Positions 39,189-48,380 of a stretch of 64,000 bases of DNA are shown here, one piece after another; position 1 is the first letter of the stretch, and each line of letters starts with the position of its first letter. Location: contig NZ_REFP01000008.1 in assembly GCF_003688725.1 (NCBI RefSeq), forward strand, positions 248,001 to 312,000, written 5' to 3'. The DNA is from Thermoactinomyces vulgaris. GTDB taxonomy: Bacteria; Bacillota; Bacilli; Thermoactinomycetales; Thermoactinomycetaceae. The position numbers and the translations under genes were made by a program. The notes under the pieces were generated by a model. The model did no database searches. It had not been told where the DNA came from and saw only the letters and a list, made by a program, of their open reading frames with translations.

Positions 39189-39572
39189 TTATGCTTTTCT
39201 TTCTTCCGGTGCTGTTTCAACGGACAGGTCGCCCGGCTTTTCCCGGGGATGTTTCGGGATGAACGGGGGAGCGTCAAACCCGGTGAAGTCTGGGCGGTAC
39301 AATTCCGGAAAGCCGGGCAAAGCACGTGCATGTTCTGAGCGGGTTTGGACCGGTGCCAGTTCCGGTGTCCCGAAAATGGCCCAAGTGCCCGTATGGGGAT
39401 CTTCCGCCATGCGCGGCGGTTTGATGGACGGCCCGTCTTCCATTTGTTCCGGCAGCGAAGCGGAATTGTTTTCCTTTTTTGACTCCGCAAAGAATTGGCT
39501 CAGTTCTTCCCGGACGATTTTCCGGATCAGTTTCCGCAGTTGCGATGCCGATGGATGATTGCGTTGTGTCAT
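39189..39572 (-). CDS. proline-rich, probably disordered protein, function unknown
   Basis: This 127-residue protein is read from ATG 39570-39572, with AAAGGGG 9 bases upstream. The first 35 residues are basic and helical (LRKLIRKIVREELSQFF), and the rest is rich in Pro, Glu, Ser and Thr without cysteines or membrane segments. I recognise no family. The gene has its own terminator and a good ribosome site, so it is likely real. It might be a coat or spore-associated protein, but nothing in the sequence proves it. Confidence 0.65.
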   Translation of the reverse strand: MTQRNHPSASQLRKLIRKIVREELSQFFAESKKENNSASLPEQMEDGPSIKPPRMAEDPHTGTWAIFGTPELAPVQTRSEHARALPGFPELYRPDFTGFDAPPFIPKHPREKPGDLSVETAPEERKA

Positions 39573-39674
39573 GGTTTTCACCCCTTTTTTCCTTTCAGGC
39601 TGATATAGTGTATGTCAAACGGGAAAAATGGGTGAATACATAGATTGCCCTGAAAAAGTAGGGAGGGAACTTGT

Positions 39675-40019
39675 ATGGCGGATTGCATTTTTTGCCAAAT
39701 CGTGGAAGGGAAAATGCCTTCCAAAAAAGTGTACGAAGATGAATATGTTTACGCTTTTCATGACATTTCCCCGGCTGCTCCGACGCACATTTTGGTCATT
39801 CCGAAAAAACATATTCCGACGATCATGGACTTGAAGGAAGAAGACCAGATGCTGGCAGGGAAAGTGATGGCGGCAATTCAAAAAATTGCAAAAGAGTATC
39901 ATTTGGATGAAAGAGGATTTCGGATTGTAAACAATGTCGGAAAAGAAGGCGGACAAACCGTCTATCACATTCATTTCCATTTGTTGGGTGGACGGACCCT
40001 GACCTGGCCTCCGGGTTGA
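39675..40019 (+). CDS. HIT family nucleotide hydrolase
   Basis: This 114-residue histidine-triad protein has the active-site motif HIHFH near residue 97, an N-terminal zinc-type CIFCQI, and ending WPPG as in Hint. HINT-type proteins hydrolyse AMP-lysine and related phosphoramidates. GGGAGGGAAC precedes ATG 39675. It is separated from rpsU by a strong promoter and leader. Confidence 0.93.
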   Translation: MADCIFCQIVEGKMPSKKVYEDEYVYAFHDISPAAPTHILVIPKKHIPTIMDLKEEDQMLAGKVMAAIQKIAKEYHLDERGFRIVNNVGKEGGQTVYHIHFHLLGGRTLTWPPG

Positions 40020-40021
40020 TT

Positions 40022-40051
40022 TTGACAGGAACCATTCTTATAAGATATAAT
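40022..40051 (+). promoter_or_regulatory. strong sigma-A promoter of the rpsU operon
   Basis: TTGACA (40022-40027) and TATAAT (40046-40051) are both perfect, spaced 18 bases. Transcription would start near 40058 and give a leader of about 215 nt. Confidence 0.85.
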
Positions 40052-40059
40052 ATAAAATG

Positions 40060-40273
40060 ATTATTTGTGTCTCCAACGGTGGTTCTCAGACGACTGTCTT
40101 GGAACCTTATTTTGGGCATCGTTGGCTGATTTTTTGAGCAGGTGTTGTTGTGCTGACCCTCCTCTGGGGGAAGGCCGCTCTCTTGTTTTTTTGCTTGAAA
40201 TGTGTGGGTCTTTTTCCTTTGTTAGGCTGCCGGCCCAAAGCGGTCTAGCTGACCCGTGGAGGGAGGGAATAGC
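40060..40273 (+). promoter_or_regulatory. structured rpsU leader, candidate cis-regulatory RNA
   Basis: The 5' half folds as three nested helices: CCAACG/CGTTGG (40073-40078, 40120-40125), GGTTC/GAACC (40081-40085, 40102-40106) and AGAC/GTCT. In the 3' half CCCTCC (40157-40162) can pair with the ribosome site GGAGGG (40258-40267), enclosing GGCCGCT/AGCGGTC (40173-40179, 40239-40245). GCTGACCC occurs twice (40152-40159, 40248-40255), and the GGGTC at 40206-40210 can pair with either. Autogenous control by S21 or another signal is an inference. Confidence 0.5.
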
Positions 40274-40447
40274 ATGGTTGAAACTCGCGTTCGCAAAAAC
40301 GAATCACTCGATGCCGCTTTGCGTCGTTTCAAGCGTTCTTGCGCCAAAGACGGGATTTTGGCCGAATACAGAAGACGCGAGCGCTATGAAAAGCCGAGTG
40401 TAAAACGCAAAAAGAAGTCGGAAGCGGCACGTAGAAAGCGCCGTTAG
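40274..40447 (+). CDS. rpsU: 30S ribosomal protein S21
   Basis: This 57-residue strongly basic protein is typical of S21 ([19 protein letters not shown] and an Arg/Lys-rich tail). ATG 40274 follows GGAGGG by 6 bases. yqeY begins 14 bases after the stop, and the two genes are adjacent in Bacillus. It is preceded by the structured leader described above. Confidence 0.97.
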   Translation: MVETRVRKNESLDAALRRFKRSCAKDGILAEYRRRERYEKPSVKRKKKSEAARRKRR

Positions 40448-40461
40448 TGAGGTGGCATTTT

Positions 40462-40905
40462 TTGAGTTTGACGAATCAGTTGGATCAAGAGATGAAAATG
40501 GCACTGAAAAATAAGGATAAACAAAAATTATCCACCATTCGCATGTTGAAATCAGCGATAAAAAAAGAAGAAATCGATAAAAAGCGTCCGTTAAACGACG
40601 ATGAAATCATCAGTGTCATCATGCGTGAAGTAAAACAACGCAAAGATTCATTGGCTGAATACAAAGCTGCCGGACGCGATGATTTGGCAGAGAAAGAGCA
40701 AGCTGAAATTGACATCCTCTCTGCTTATTTGCCGGAACAAATGTCCGAAGAGGAATTGAAAGCCCTTGTGCAACAAGTCATTGATGAAGTGGGGGCCGGT
40801 TCCAAAGCGGACATGGGCAAAGTGATGAGTGCGATCATGCCCAAAGTGAAGGGACGGGCAGAGGGAAGATTGGTCAATCGAATGGTTCAAGAAGCACTTC
40901 AGTAA
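40462..40905 (+). CDS. yqeY: YqeY, GatB/YqeY domain protein
   Basis: This 147-residue protein belongs to the GatB-Yqey family, which shares the C-terminal tRNA-binding domain of GatB. The function of the stand-alone protein is unknown. KNKDKQKLSTIRMLKSAIK is near residue 13 and IMPKVKGRAEGRLVNRMV near 127. TTG 40462 follows GAGGTGG at good spacing. The frame extends further upstream without a site. Confidence 0.92.
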   Translation: MSLTNQLDQEMKMALKNKDKQKLSTIRMLKSAIKKEEIDKKRPLNDDEIISVIMREVKQRKDSLAEYKAAGRDDLAEKEQAEIDILSAYLPEQMSEEELKALVQQVIDEVGAGSKADMGKVMSAIMPKVKGRAEGRLVNRMVQEALQ

Positions 40906-40911
40906 TGATTG

Positions 40912-40941
40912 CAGCGTGTTTATCCAAACACGCTGTTTTTT
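40912..40941 (+). terminator. terminator after yqeY
   Basis: The stem CAGCGTGTTT/AAACACGCTG has a 4-base loop and is followed by TTTTTT. Confidence 0.85.
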
Positions 40942-40967
40942 GTACCGGGAGGGGAGGGCGAACCGGG

Positions 40968-41627
40968 ATGGAACTATCGGAATTTTTGATGAATCCCGCG
41001 GTGATGATGGTTATCCTTACCATCGGGCTCGTGGGTTTGCTGGTGGAGTTGTTTTCCCCGGGAGTCGGGCTTGGAGCGTTCATCGGTTTGGCCAGTTTTG
41101 CCGTTTTTTTCGGGACTTATATTCATGCCGGAACGGCCGGTGCAACCGAACCTTTGCTTTTTATCGCCGGAATCATTCTGATCTTGTTGGAAATTTTTTT
41201 GCCGACACTGGGGATTGTTGGAACAATTGGTTTGATTTTGGTGGCGGTTTCCATTTTCAATGCCGTTCCCATATTGAGCGAGGCCATTTGGATCGTGGCC
41301 GGAGCGGTCCTGCTCACGGCGGTGATCGTGTGGATCTTGATCCGTTTTTTGGGATGGGAAGTGAAATGGAACCGAGTGGTGCTCCGATCGTCTCAATCCA
41401 ATGAGGAAGGGTATACGTCTTCAAAAGACCGGAACGAATTGCTCGGGCAAGTCGGAATCACTTTGACTCCGTTGCGCCCGTCCGGTTTTGCCAAGTTTGG
41501 CGATCGGAAGGAAGATGTTGTCAGTGAAGGAGAAATTATATCAAGAGGAGAAGAGGTAAAGGTTATTCATGTTGAAGGAATGCGTGTGGTTGTGAAGCGT
41601 GTGAAGGATTTGGATTCTGACCATTAA
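40968..41627 (+). CDS. short NfeD family membrane protein
   Basis: This 219-residue protein is read from ATG 40968 (GGAGGGGAGGG upstream). It has four hydrophobic helices (residues 10-30, 33-55, 62-82, 90-125) and then an OB-fold domain (GQVGITLTPLRPSGFAKF...ISRGEEVKVI), the NfeD C-terminus. B. subtilis YqeZ carries an extra ClpP-like protease domain, and that domain is absent here. It is followed by floA. NfeD proteins partner with flotillins in membrane microdomains. Confidence 0.85.
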   Translation: MELSEFLMNPAVMMVILTIGLVGLLVELFSPGVGLGAFIGLASFAVFFGTYIHAGTAGATEPLLFIAGIILILLEIFLPTLGIVGTIGLILVAVSIFNAVPILSEAIWIVAGAVLLTAVIVWILIRFLGWEVKWNRVVLRSSQSNEEGYTSSKDRNELLGQVGITLTPLRPSGFAKFGDRKEDVVSEGEIISRGEEVKVIHVEGMRVVVKRVKDLDSDH

Positions 41628-41648
41628 CAACAAAAAGGAGAAATGGGT

Positions 41649-42632
41649 ATGGATTTTGGTTCGTTGTTTTCGGTTATCTTGATTATCATCGCGATTTCCC
41701 TGTTTTTTTCCTTTGTTCCGGTCATGCTGTGGATCACGGCCATGGCCTCGGGGGTTTACATCGGTTTGACCACCCTGATCGGTATGCGGTTGCGCCGGAT
41801 TACTCCTGCCCGCATTGTCAATCCGTTGATCAAGGCGCGTAAAGCCGGATTGAATGTGGATATTTCCCAATTGGAAACGCATTATTTGGCAGGCGGAAAC
41901 GTGGATCGTGTGGTGGATGCTTTGATTGCGGCACAACGTGCCAATATCGACCTGGTGTTTGAACGGGCGGCGGCCATTGATTTGGCTGGACGGGACGTGC
42001 TGGAAGCCGTGCAGATGAGCGTCAACCCCAAAGTGATTGAAACCCCGGAAGTTTCTGCAGTTTGTAAAGACGGAATCGAAGTCAAGGTGATTGCGCGGGT
42101 GACGGTGCGTGCCAACATCGACCGTTTGGTCGGAGGCGCCGGTGAAGAAACCATCATTGCCCGCGTGGGGGAAGGGATTGTCACCACCAACGGATCGGCG
42201 GAAAACCACAAAGAAGTATTGGAAAATCCCGACATGATCTCCAACACTGTTTTAAGCAAAGGTTTGGATGCAGGGACAGCGTTTGAAATCTTGTCCATTG
42301 ACATTGCGGATGTCGATATCGGAAAAAACATCGGCGCTTCTTTGCAAATTGACCAAGCCGAAGCGGACAAGAAGATTGCCCAGGCGAAAGCCGAAGAACG
42401 GAGGGCCATGGCGGTGGCCGCGGAACAGGAAATGAAAGCACGCGTTCAAGAGATGAAAGCCAAAGTGATCGAGGCGGAGTCCCAGGTTCCATTGGCTTTG
42501 GCCGAAGCGTTGCGTTCCGGAAAAATGGGCTTTATGGATTATTACATGTTGCAAAATATTGAAGCCGACACCAAAATGCGCCGTTCCCTGCGCGGAGATG
42601 ACCTCAAGGAGAATGGTGGAGATAAAGAATGA
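41649..42632 (+). CDS. floA: flotillin-like protein FloA
   Basis: This 327-residue protein has an N-terminal membrane helix (residues 5-30), the region LIGMRLRRI...[11 protein letters not shown] near residue 40, an SPFH-like core, and a Glu/Ala-rich coiled coil ([20 protein letters not shown]) near residue 240. FloA scaffolds lipid microdomains in Bacillus. ATG 41649 has AAAAAGGAG upstream at 8 bases. An ATG two codons earlier is too close to it. It overlaps the next small ORF by 4 bases. Confidence 0.93.
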   Translation: MDFGSLFSVILIIIAISLFFSFVPVMLWITAMASGVYIGLTTLIGMRLRRITPARIVNPLIKARKAGLNVDISQLETHYLAGGNVDRVVDALIAAQRANIDLVFERAAAIDLAGRDVLEAVQMSVNPKVIETPEVSAVCKDGIEVKVIARVTVRANIDRLVGGAGEETIIARVGEGIVTTNGSAENHKEVLENPDMISNTVLSKGLDAGTAFEILSIDIADVDIGKNIGASLQIDQAEADKKIAQAKAEERRAMAVAAEQEMKARVQEMKAKVIEAESQVPLALAEALRSGKMGFMDYYMLQNIEADTKMRRSLRGDDLKENGGDKE

Positions 42633-42811
42633 TTTTTGAAGAAGTGAAGGAGAAGGTGGAAGGGAATCAGAGAGAGGAGACAAAAAATGATCCGGAGGCA
42701 TCGCTTTGGCTGACCCGTTCCGAGCTTCGCCGGGGATTTTTGATGAGTGAAATTTTGGGAGCGCCCCGGGCCTTGAAACCATTTTCCTGGGTCCGGTATC
42801 GCCGCTTTTAA
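42629..42811 (+). CDS. small basic protein after floA (yqfB position)
   Basis: This 60-residue ORF starts in the floA stop (ATGA). It has an acidic N-terminus followed by a basic tail with [24 protein letters not shown]. Small ORFs with an SEILG-PRA core occur after floA in other Bacillales, in my recollection. It has no membrane segment. It is probably translated by coupling to floA. The function is unknown. Confidence 0.55.
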   Translation: MIFEEVKEKVEGNQREETKNDPEASLWLTRSELRRGFLMSEILGAPRALKPFSWVRYRRF

Positions 42812-42824
42812 TGCATATCAAACA

Positions 42825-42860
42825 AAAAGTCCGTTCCTTGCGGGGGAACGGACTTTTCTT
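42825..42860 (+). terminator. terminator after the floA cluster
   Basis: The stem AAAAGTCCGTTCC/GGAACGGACTTTT is followed by a T-rich run. Confidence 0.85.
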
Positions 42861-42912
42861 TTTTATCCCAACCAAGGAAATAAATCTCTGTCATGGATTC
42901 AATCCGTACACT

Positions 42913-42919
42913 CATACTA
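42913..42919 (+). promoter_or_regulatory. candidate sigma-G -10 box of the SASP gene
   Basis: CATACTA exactly matches the forespore sigma-G -10 element, about 20 bases before the ribosome site. The -35 is weak (TGTCAT at 42889-42894). Confidence 0.5.
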
Positions 42920-42943
42920 AAAAAAACAAAGGAGGTGAAGAAG

Positions 42944-43132
42944 GTGGCCAACCGTTCCAACCGATTGCTCGTTCCCGGTGCCCGGCAGGTCTTAAACCAG
43001 TTCAAAGAAGAAATTGCTTCGGAATTCGGAGTGAAGTTGGGTTCTGACACGGCGGCCCGTGCCAATGGTTCCGTCGGCGGTGAGATCACGAAACGGCTCA
43101 TTTCGCAAGCGCAAAAACAATTGAATGAATAA
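42944..43132 (+). CDS. alpha/beta-type small acid-soluble spore protein
   Basis: This 62-residue protein saturates spore DNA and protects it. It contains the GPR cleavage region EEIASEFGV and the conserved [24 protein letters not shown] 42944 follows AAAGGAGGTG. A longer frame to 42893 overlaps the promoter. It is a substrate of the gpr protease encoded at 22010. Flanking terminators make it a single-gene unit. Confidence 0.93.
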   Translation: MANRSNRLLVPGARQVLNQFKEEIASEFGVKLGSDTAARANGSVGGEITKRLISQAQKQLNE

Positions 43133-43143
43133 ACGGGTTGACA

Positions 43144-43176
43144 AGCATGGGTGATTCACGGTTCCCATGCTTTTTT
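43144..43176 (+). terminator. terminator of the SASP gene
   Basis: The stem AGCATGGG/CCCATGCT is followed by TTTTTT. Confidence 0.85.
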
Positions 43177-43193
43177 GGTTGGAAGGAACGAAA

Positions 43194-43221
43194 CATAACG
43201 GAGTACATCGAAGCATAAGGA
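43194..43221 (+). promoter_or_regulatory. possible sigma-E promoter of yqfC-yqfD
   Basis: A CATAAC at 43194 and CATAAGGA at 43214, about 14 bases apart, weakly resemble the sigma-E pattern. They lie before the sporulation gene yqfC. Confidence 0.3.
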
Positions 43222-43263
43222 TGGTACAAAAGAAGGGGCGGGTGGAGAGGAAGGCTGAAAACC

Positions 43264-43521
43264 ATGCGCAAATGGGCTTCGGATTGGTTGGATTTACCGG
43301 TTCATGTGGCAAGTGATGCTCCGCGGATTGAGATCATCGGCTCAATGACCATGCAAGTGGAAAATTATCAGGAGATTGAGAAATTTAACGCCGATGAATT
43401 GTTGCTAAAGACAAAAACCGGAATTTTGAAGATCGAAGGAAAGCAATTAAAAATCAAAGCCATTCAGCCTGAAGTGGTATGGGTTGAAGGAAAAATTCAG
43501 GGCTTTCAATTTCAGGAATAA
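43264..43521 (+). CDS. yqfC: sporulation protein YqfC
   Basis: This 85-residue protein of the YabP/YqfC type has the N-terminal LDLP segment and a beta-rich body (IEIIGSMTMQVENYQEI...LKTKTGILKIEGKQLKIKAI). In Bacillus it is a mother-cell protein linked with yqfD. GAAGG lies upstream of ATG 43264. yqfD begins 15 bases after its stop. Confidence 0.9.
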   Translation: MRKWASDWLDLPVHVASDAPRIEIIGSMTMQVENYQEIEKFNADELLLKTKTGILKIEGKQLKIKAIQPEVVWVEGKIQGFQFQE

Positions 43522-43535
43522 GAGGAGGACCCGGC

Positions 43536-44747
43536 GTGTCATCCAACATCTTACCATCCAATTTCAAAGGAAAAATCGAATGTATTTGCGAAGGGGAGCA
43601 TTTGACTTCTTTGCTAAACCAAGCGGTTCAGCAGGGGATGGAACTGGAAAATATCGAATGGCTGGACGGGCATCGCATCCGGTTAAAAGTGCCACTGTCG
43701 GAGTTTCTCTCTTTCTACCGGATTGCGCGTAAATCACGCAACCGGGTGAGGATTGTGAAAAAAGAAGGACTTCCTTTTTTATTAAAGCGCTTGAAAAGGA
43801 GGAAGTTCTTCGTTGCGGGCTCTGTTTTGTTTTTTGTCTTGATTCTTTTGTTCACCTCGCTGGTGTGGAATGTGAAAGTGGAAGGGACGGAGAAGATTCC
43901 CGTGCAACACGTACAAGCTTTATTAAAAAAAGAAGGCGTGTATCCAGGCCAATGGAAGATGCGTTTGCCGGACCGGGAAGAAGTCCAATACCGTTTGCTG
44001 TCCCAACTGCCGCAGGCTTCCTGGGTCGGCGTCCGCGTTGAAGGGACACGGGTGGTGGTGACCGTGGTGGAAAAAAGGGAGAAGGATCCGTCCGGGGAAC
44101 AAAACGGCGATGCCGGACCCGTGCATTTGGTTGCCACCAAAAACGCATTGATTTACGATCTGAAAGTGGAACGGGGCAATCCGATGGTCGAGGTGAATGA
44201 TGTCGTCAAAGAAGGCCAAATTTTGGTATCGGGAATTTACGGGGACTTAAATGATTCAAAATCGAAAAAAATAGTGGGTGCAAAGGGAAAAGTATGGGGA
44301 GAGGTTTGGTATGAGTCCAGTGTCGAGATTCCGCTCGAACGAAAAAGAAAAGTGTATACGGGACGACGCGAAAAACATGTTTATCCTTATCTGTTTTCCC
44401 ATGTGATGAAAAATCCTTTTCACAGAAAACCGCCGTATAAATCAACCGAGGTAATGGATCATTTTCACTTTCTGAAGTTGGGCCGGTGGGAACTTCCTGT
44501 TGGCTGGGTGGAACGGGAAGAGTTGGAAATGGAGTGGATGAAAGAACGGTTGTCGGTTGATGAAGCCGTTCAGGAAGGACTGGTTCACGCCAAGGAGGAT
44601 TTACTTAAAAAAACCGGATCGGACGGGCGGATTTTGGGGCAAAAAGTTTTGCAGAAGCGCCAAGAGAATGGTAAAGTTTATTTGAAAGTACACTTTGATG
44701 TGATTGAAAATATCGCTAAAATCCAACCGATTCTGCAAGGAGAATGA
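43536..44747 (+). CDS. yqfD: sporulation protein YqfD (SpoIV-like)
   Basis: This 403-residue protein has one membrane helix near residues 90-110 (FVAGSVLFFVLILLFTSLVW), an N-terminal cytoplasmic domain and a large external domain. It shares the YqfD/SpoIV family layout, including VWNVKVEGTEKIP after the helix and DLKVERGNPMVEVNDVVKEGQILVSG near residue 210. The family is required for efficient sporulation, with unclear mechanism. GTG 43536 follows AGAGGAGGA. Confidence 0.9.
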   Translation: MSSNILPSNFKGKIECICEGEHLTSLLNQAVQQGMELENIEWLDGHRIRLKVPLSEFLSFYRIARKSRNRVRIVKKEGLPFLLKRLKRRKFFVAGSVLFFVLILLFTSLVWNVKVEGTEKIPVQHVQALLKKEGVYPGQWKMRLPDREEVQYRLLSQLPQASWVGVRVEGTRVVVTVVEKREKDPSGEQNGDAGPVHLVATKNALIYDLKVERGNPMVEVNDVVKEGQILVSGIYGDLNDSKSKKIVGAKGKVWGEVWYESSVEIPLERKRKVYTGRREKHVYPYLFSHVMKNPFHRKPPYKSTEVMDHFHFLKLGRWELPVGWVEREELEMEWMKERLSVDEAVQEGLVHAKEDLLKKTGSDGRILGQKVLQKRQENGKVYLKVHFDVIENIAKIQPILQGE

Positions 44748-44751
44748 GCCA

Positions 44752-45738
44752 TTGCAAAATCCACGTGAAGAGAACAAAACCGTAAAAATTCATTTGCGCA
44801 ACGGGGCGGAAGCCCTGAGCCTTTTTGGCCCCCATGATGCTTATTTGAAACAAATTGAAAGAAACACCAATGCCCAAATCATTTCGCGCGGGGGAGAGGT
44901 GCTGATCCAAGGTCGGCCCGGGGATGTTGAAATATTGGAGGAATTGTTCCGGGTACTGATCACCCTCATTCGCCGCGGGATGCAAGTGACCGAAAGGGAT
45001 GTGGTGTATGCTCACCGCCTGGCGGAACAGGGGATGGCCGATGAATTGCTGGAATTGTACCAGGAAGAAATCGGTGTGACCCAAAAAGGGAAAGCCATCC
45101 GGGTCAAAACGTTGGGACAGCGCCATTACGTGACGGCCATTCAAAAATCGGACATTGTTTTTGGTGTGGGTCCGGCCGGAACCGGTAAAACGTTCTTGGC
45201 GGTGGTGATGGCCGTGTCGGCACTGAAAGCCCATCGGGTGAAACGGATTGTTTTAACCCGCCCGGCTGTCGAAGCTGGAGAAAATCTGGGCTTTTTGCCC
45301 GGGGATCTGCAGGAGAAAGTGGATCCTTATTTGCGTCCGCTTTATGACAGCTTATATACGATGCTGGGCACCGAGCAAATGAATAAAATGATGGAACGGG
45401 GGTTGATTGAAGTTGCCCCGTTGGCTTACATGAGGGGCCGGACCTTGGAGGATTCGTTTGTGATTTTGGATGAAGCGCAAAACACGACCCCTGAACAGAT
45501 GAAAATGTTTTTGACCCGTCTAGGTTTTGGTTCCAAAATGGTGGTCACGGGAGATGTGACGCAGATTGATTTGCCGAGAGGCAAAAAGTCCGGTTTGAAA
45601 GAAGCCGAACGGATTTTGAAATCGATTCCGGAAATCAGCTTTGTTTATTTGGGACAAGCCGATGTTGTCCGCAATACCTTGGTACAGAAAATCATTGATG
45701 CTTATGAAGCCGATTCAAAAGAAGAGGAGAACAGATAA
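44752..45738 (+). CDS. phoH: PhoH family ATPase
   Basis: This 328-residue protein has a P-loop near residue 142 (GVGPAGTGKTFLA), Walker B (FVILDEAQN) and LTRPAVEAGENLGFLPG, the PhoH core. It binds and probably hydrolyses ATP. The family is tied to RNA processing and often lies beside ybeY, as here. TTG 44752 is chosen because AAGGAGAA precedes it at proper spacing. An in-frame extension overlaps yqfD. Confidence 0.95.
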   Translation: MQNPREENKTVKIHLRNGAEALSLFGPHDAYLKQIERNTNAQIISRGGEVLIQGRPGDVEILEELFRVLITLIRRGMQVTERDVVYAHRLAEQGMADELLELYQEEIGVTQKGKAIRVKTLGQRHYVTAIQKSDIVFGVGPAGTGKTFLAVVMAVSALKAHRVKRIVLTRPAVEAGENLGFLPGDLQEKVDPYLRPLYDSLYTMLGTEQMNKMMERGLIEVAPLAYMRGRTLEDSFVILDEAQNTTPEQMKMFLTRLGFGSKMVVTGDVTQIDLPRGKKSGLKEAERILKSIPEISFVYLGQADVVRNTLVQKIIDAYEADSKEEENR

Positions 45739-45751
45739 GGAGCCGGTTTCG

Positions 45752-47896
45752 ATGAAAGAGAGCAAAGAACCGACCTCTGGTGTGAGCCATTGGTTTCTTT
45801 TAAAGGATTGGAAAACAAGCTGGCGTGTTAAGATTCTGATGTACGCGATCTTCGGGATCGCGTTCTATTTATTGCTGATCCATCATGTGTTGCCCGACCA
45901 ATATGATATCACCCTCGGGGAGCCCAGTCCGGCTACGGTGGTGTCCCCCGTTACCAAAGTGGATGAATATGCGACCAATCAGGCAAGGAAAAAAGCGGCT
46001 GCATCCGTGGAGCCGGTGTACATCAAAGATGATCATTTAACCATGCAGCAAATCGGAAAGATTGATTCCATTTTTGTGATGGCCAAAGAAATTTTGGAGA
46101 AGCCGGTCGATGCGGATGAAAAGCGGGAGAAATTAAAAAATGATTTTGAAGCCACTTTTTCCTTGGGGTTTTCAGACGGGTTTTACCAAAAACTGTTGAA
46201 TGTTTCGCTGAACCGCCTGCAAGTGATTCGTTTGACCGCCCGCCAAATTGTGTCTGAAATCTTACAAGAAGGGGTTCGGGAAGACGAACTGAAAAAAATG
46301 CAGGAAAAAGTGGATCAGACCTTATATCTCAGCGTTAACACCCTGAACAATGAAGAGCAGGCCCTGGTGAGTGAACTGGCGAAAAAAAGCCTGGTTGTCA
46401 ATGAATTTTATGACAAGAATCAGACCGAACAGCAAAAACAGGCTGTACAGGAGGCGGTCAAGCCGATTCCCATCAACAAAGGGCAAATCATCGTCGCTTA
46501 CGGAGAAGTGGTGACGGATGACCAGTATCGAAAATTGCAAGAATTGGGCCTGCTGAAAAAAGATACCCAATTGCAGACACATCTGGGAATCCTTTTGTTT
46601 GTCTTTACCATCATGGGTCTTTTATATTATTACATTTACCGCTTTGATCAGGAAAATCACCATAATAACCGGAACTTGTTGTTGCTGTTTTGCATCTTGC
46701 TGCTCACGCTGATCGGGATGAAAGTGGTGTCTTACGGCCAAAATCTCGAATGGAGCAAAATCGGATATCTGGTTCCGGTCGGATTGGGATCCATGCTGAT
46801 CACTTTATTGCTCAACATACGCTTGTCTTTGATCTGCACGGTCTTTTTGTCGATCTTCTGCAGTGTGTTGTTTAACGGGGATAATCATTTGCTGTTTGAT
46901 TACCGATACGGTCTGGTTTCACTGGTGAGCGGGATGACGGCGGCGTTTGCGTTGGGCGATGTGCGAAAAAGAAGCGCCATTTTGAAGGCGGGGCTTATTT
47001 CTTCGCTGGCTTCCGTGATTCCGGTGATGGCCATCTGGTTTATGATGCCGGTGGAGGGAACCTTGAATGAATTGTTGCAGTCGATCGGTTTTGCCATGTT
47101 GGGCGGGATCTTTTCGGCTGTTTTGACCATGGGTTTTCTCCCCTATTTGGAAACGCTTTTTGGCATTTTGTCCCCGATGCGTCTCATTGAACTCGGAAAT
47201 CCGAACCATCCGTTGTTGCGAAAGTTGCTGATTCAAAGTCCGGGGACTTACCACCATTCGGTGATGGTCGGAAACTTGTCGGAAGCGGCGGCCGAAGCGA
47301 TCGGCGCCAACGGATTGCTGGCGAGGGTGGGGGCTTATTATCATGATGTGGGCAAAACCAAACGTCCGCAATTTTTTATCGAAAATCAATTGTCCAAGGA
47401 AAATCCCCATGACAAAATATCGCCCAATTTAAGCAAAAGCATTATCATTTCCCATGCCAAAGACGGGGTGGAGTTATTAAAGTCCCACAATATCCCCAAA
47501 CCGATTCAGGATATCGCCGCCCAACATCACGGAACCACCTTGATCAAATATTTTTATTTTAAAGCCAAAGAACAAATGGAGAATGTGCGTGAAGAAGATT
47601 ACCGTTACCCCGGGCCCAAAGCACAATTTAAAGAGGCCGCGATTGTCGGAATCTGTGATTGTGTGGAAGCAGCTGTCCGGTCGCTGTCCAGACCGACTCC
47701 GTCCCGCATCGAAAACATGGTCAAAAAGATCATTCGGGAGCGGTTGGAGGACGGACAGTTCAATGAATGTGACCTGACCCTGAGGGAGCTTGATTTGATT
47801 GAAAAATCGGTTTGCGAAACCTTGCAGGGAATCTTTCATTCGCGCATCGAATATCCGGATGAAACAGGAAATGCCAAAGGAGTCAAGAAAGAATGA
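45752..47896 (+). CDS. pgpH: cyclic-di-AMP phosphodiesterase PgpH
   Basis: This 714-residue membrane HD-hydrolase has one N-terminal helix (residues 30-50), a large external domain (7TMR-HDED), seven predicted helices between about residues 280 and 490, and a cytoplasmic HD domain with [28 protein letters not shown] and AAQHHGTT. The orthologue degrades c-di-AMP. ATG 45752 follows ATAAGGAG. An in-frame sequence to 45641 overlaps phoH. It is coupled to ybeY (4-base overlap). Confidence 0.96.
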   Translation: MKESKEPTSGVSHWFLLKDWKTSWRVKILMYAIFGIAFYLLLIHHVLPDQYDITLGEPSPATVVSPVTKVDEYATNQARKKAAASVEPVYIKDDHLTMQQIGKIDSIFVMAKEILEKPVDADEKREKLKNDFEATFSLGFSDGFYQKLLNVSLNRLQVIRLTARQIVSEILQEGVREDELKKMQEKVDQTLYLSVNTLNNEEQALVSELAKKSLVVNEFYDKNQTEQQKQAVQEAVKPIPINKGQIIVAYGEVVTDDQYRKLQELGLLKKDTQLQTHLGILLFVFTIMGLLYYYIYRFDQENHHNNRNLLLLFCILLLTLIGMKVVSYGQNLEWSKIGYLVPVGLGSMLITLLLNIRLSLICTVFLSIFCSVLFNGDNHLLFDYRYGLVSLVSGMTAAFALGDVRKRSAILKAGLISSLASVIPVMAIWFMMPVEGTLNELLQSIGFAMLGGIFSAVLTMGFLPYLETLFGILSPMRLIELGNPNHPLLRKLLIQSPGTYHHSVMVGNLSEAAAEAIGANGLLARVGAYYHDVGKTKRPQFFIENQLSKENPHDKISPNLSKSIIISHAKDGVELLKSHNIPKPIQDIAAQHHGTTLIKYFYFKAKEQMENVREEDYRYPGPKAQFKEAAIVGICDCVEAAVRSLSRPTPSRIENMVKKIIRERLEDGQFNECDLTLRELDLIEKSVCETLQGIFHSRIEYPDETGNAKGVKKE

Positions 47897-48363
47897 GTTT
47901 AGTCATCGATTTGCAAGTGGAAACTCCCTTAAACGAAGCCGAACAAGAGTCACTTTCGGTGATATTAAAAGCGCTCCGGGCCGCCGCCCGGGCTGAAAAC
48001 CTGCCTCCGGCGGATGTGGCGGTCACGGTGGTGGACAATGAACAGATTCATGCGTTGAACAAGGAGTATCGCCAGGTGGACCGTCCCACCGATGTCTTGT
48101 CGTTTCCCCTGTGGGAACCGGGGGAGGAATGGGTGATCTCGGAAGAAGAAGAAACCGTGCCGCTCGGGGATATTGTGATTTCTTACCCCAAAGCGAAGGA
48201 GCAGGCGGAAGAATACGGCCATTCCCTCGAACGGGAACTGGGCTTTCTGGCCGTACACGGTTTTTTGCATTTGTTGGGATATGATCATGAAACGGCGGAA
48301 GAAGAAAAGGAAATGTTCCAAAGACAGGAGGAGATCTTACAGCAAGCAGGTTTGCACCGGTAA
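47893..48363 (+). CDS. ybeY: rRNA maturation RNase YbeY
   Basis: This 156-residue zinc protein has the motif [13 protein letters not shown] (H-x3-H-x5-H) near residue 120. It takes part in 16S rRNA 3' end maturation and ribosome quality control. [20 protein letters not shown] near residue 55 is family-typical. ATG 47893 overlaps the pgpH stop. It is in the conserved phoH-pgpH-ybeY-dgkA-era order. Confidence 0.96.
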   Translation: MSLVIDLQVETPLNEAEQESLSVILKALRAAARAENLPPADVAVTVVDNEQIHALNKEYRQVDRPTDVLSFPLWEPGEEWVISEEEETVPLGDIVISYPKAKEQAEEYGHSLERELGFLAVHGFLHLLGYDHETAEEEKEMFQRQEEILQQAGLHR

Positions 48364-48380
48364 AAGGGAGGATGTCTTTC

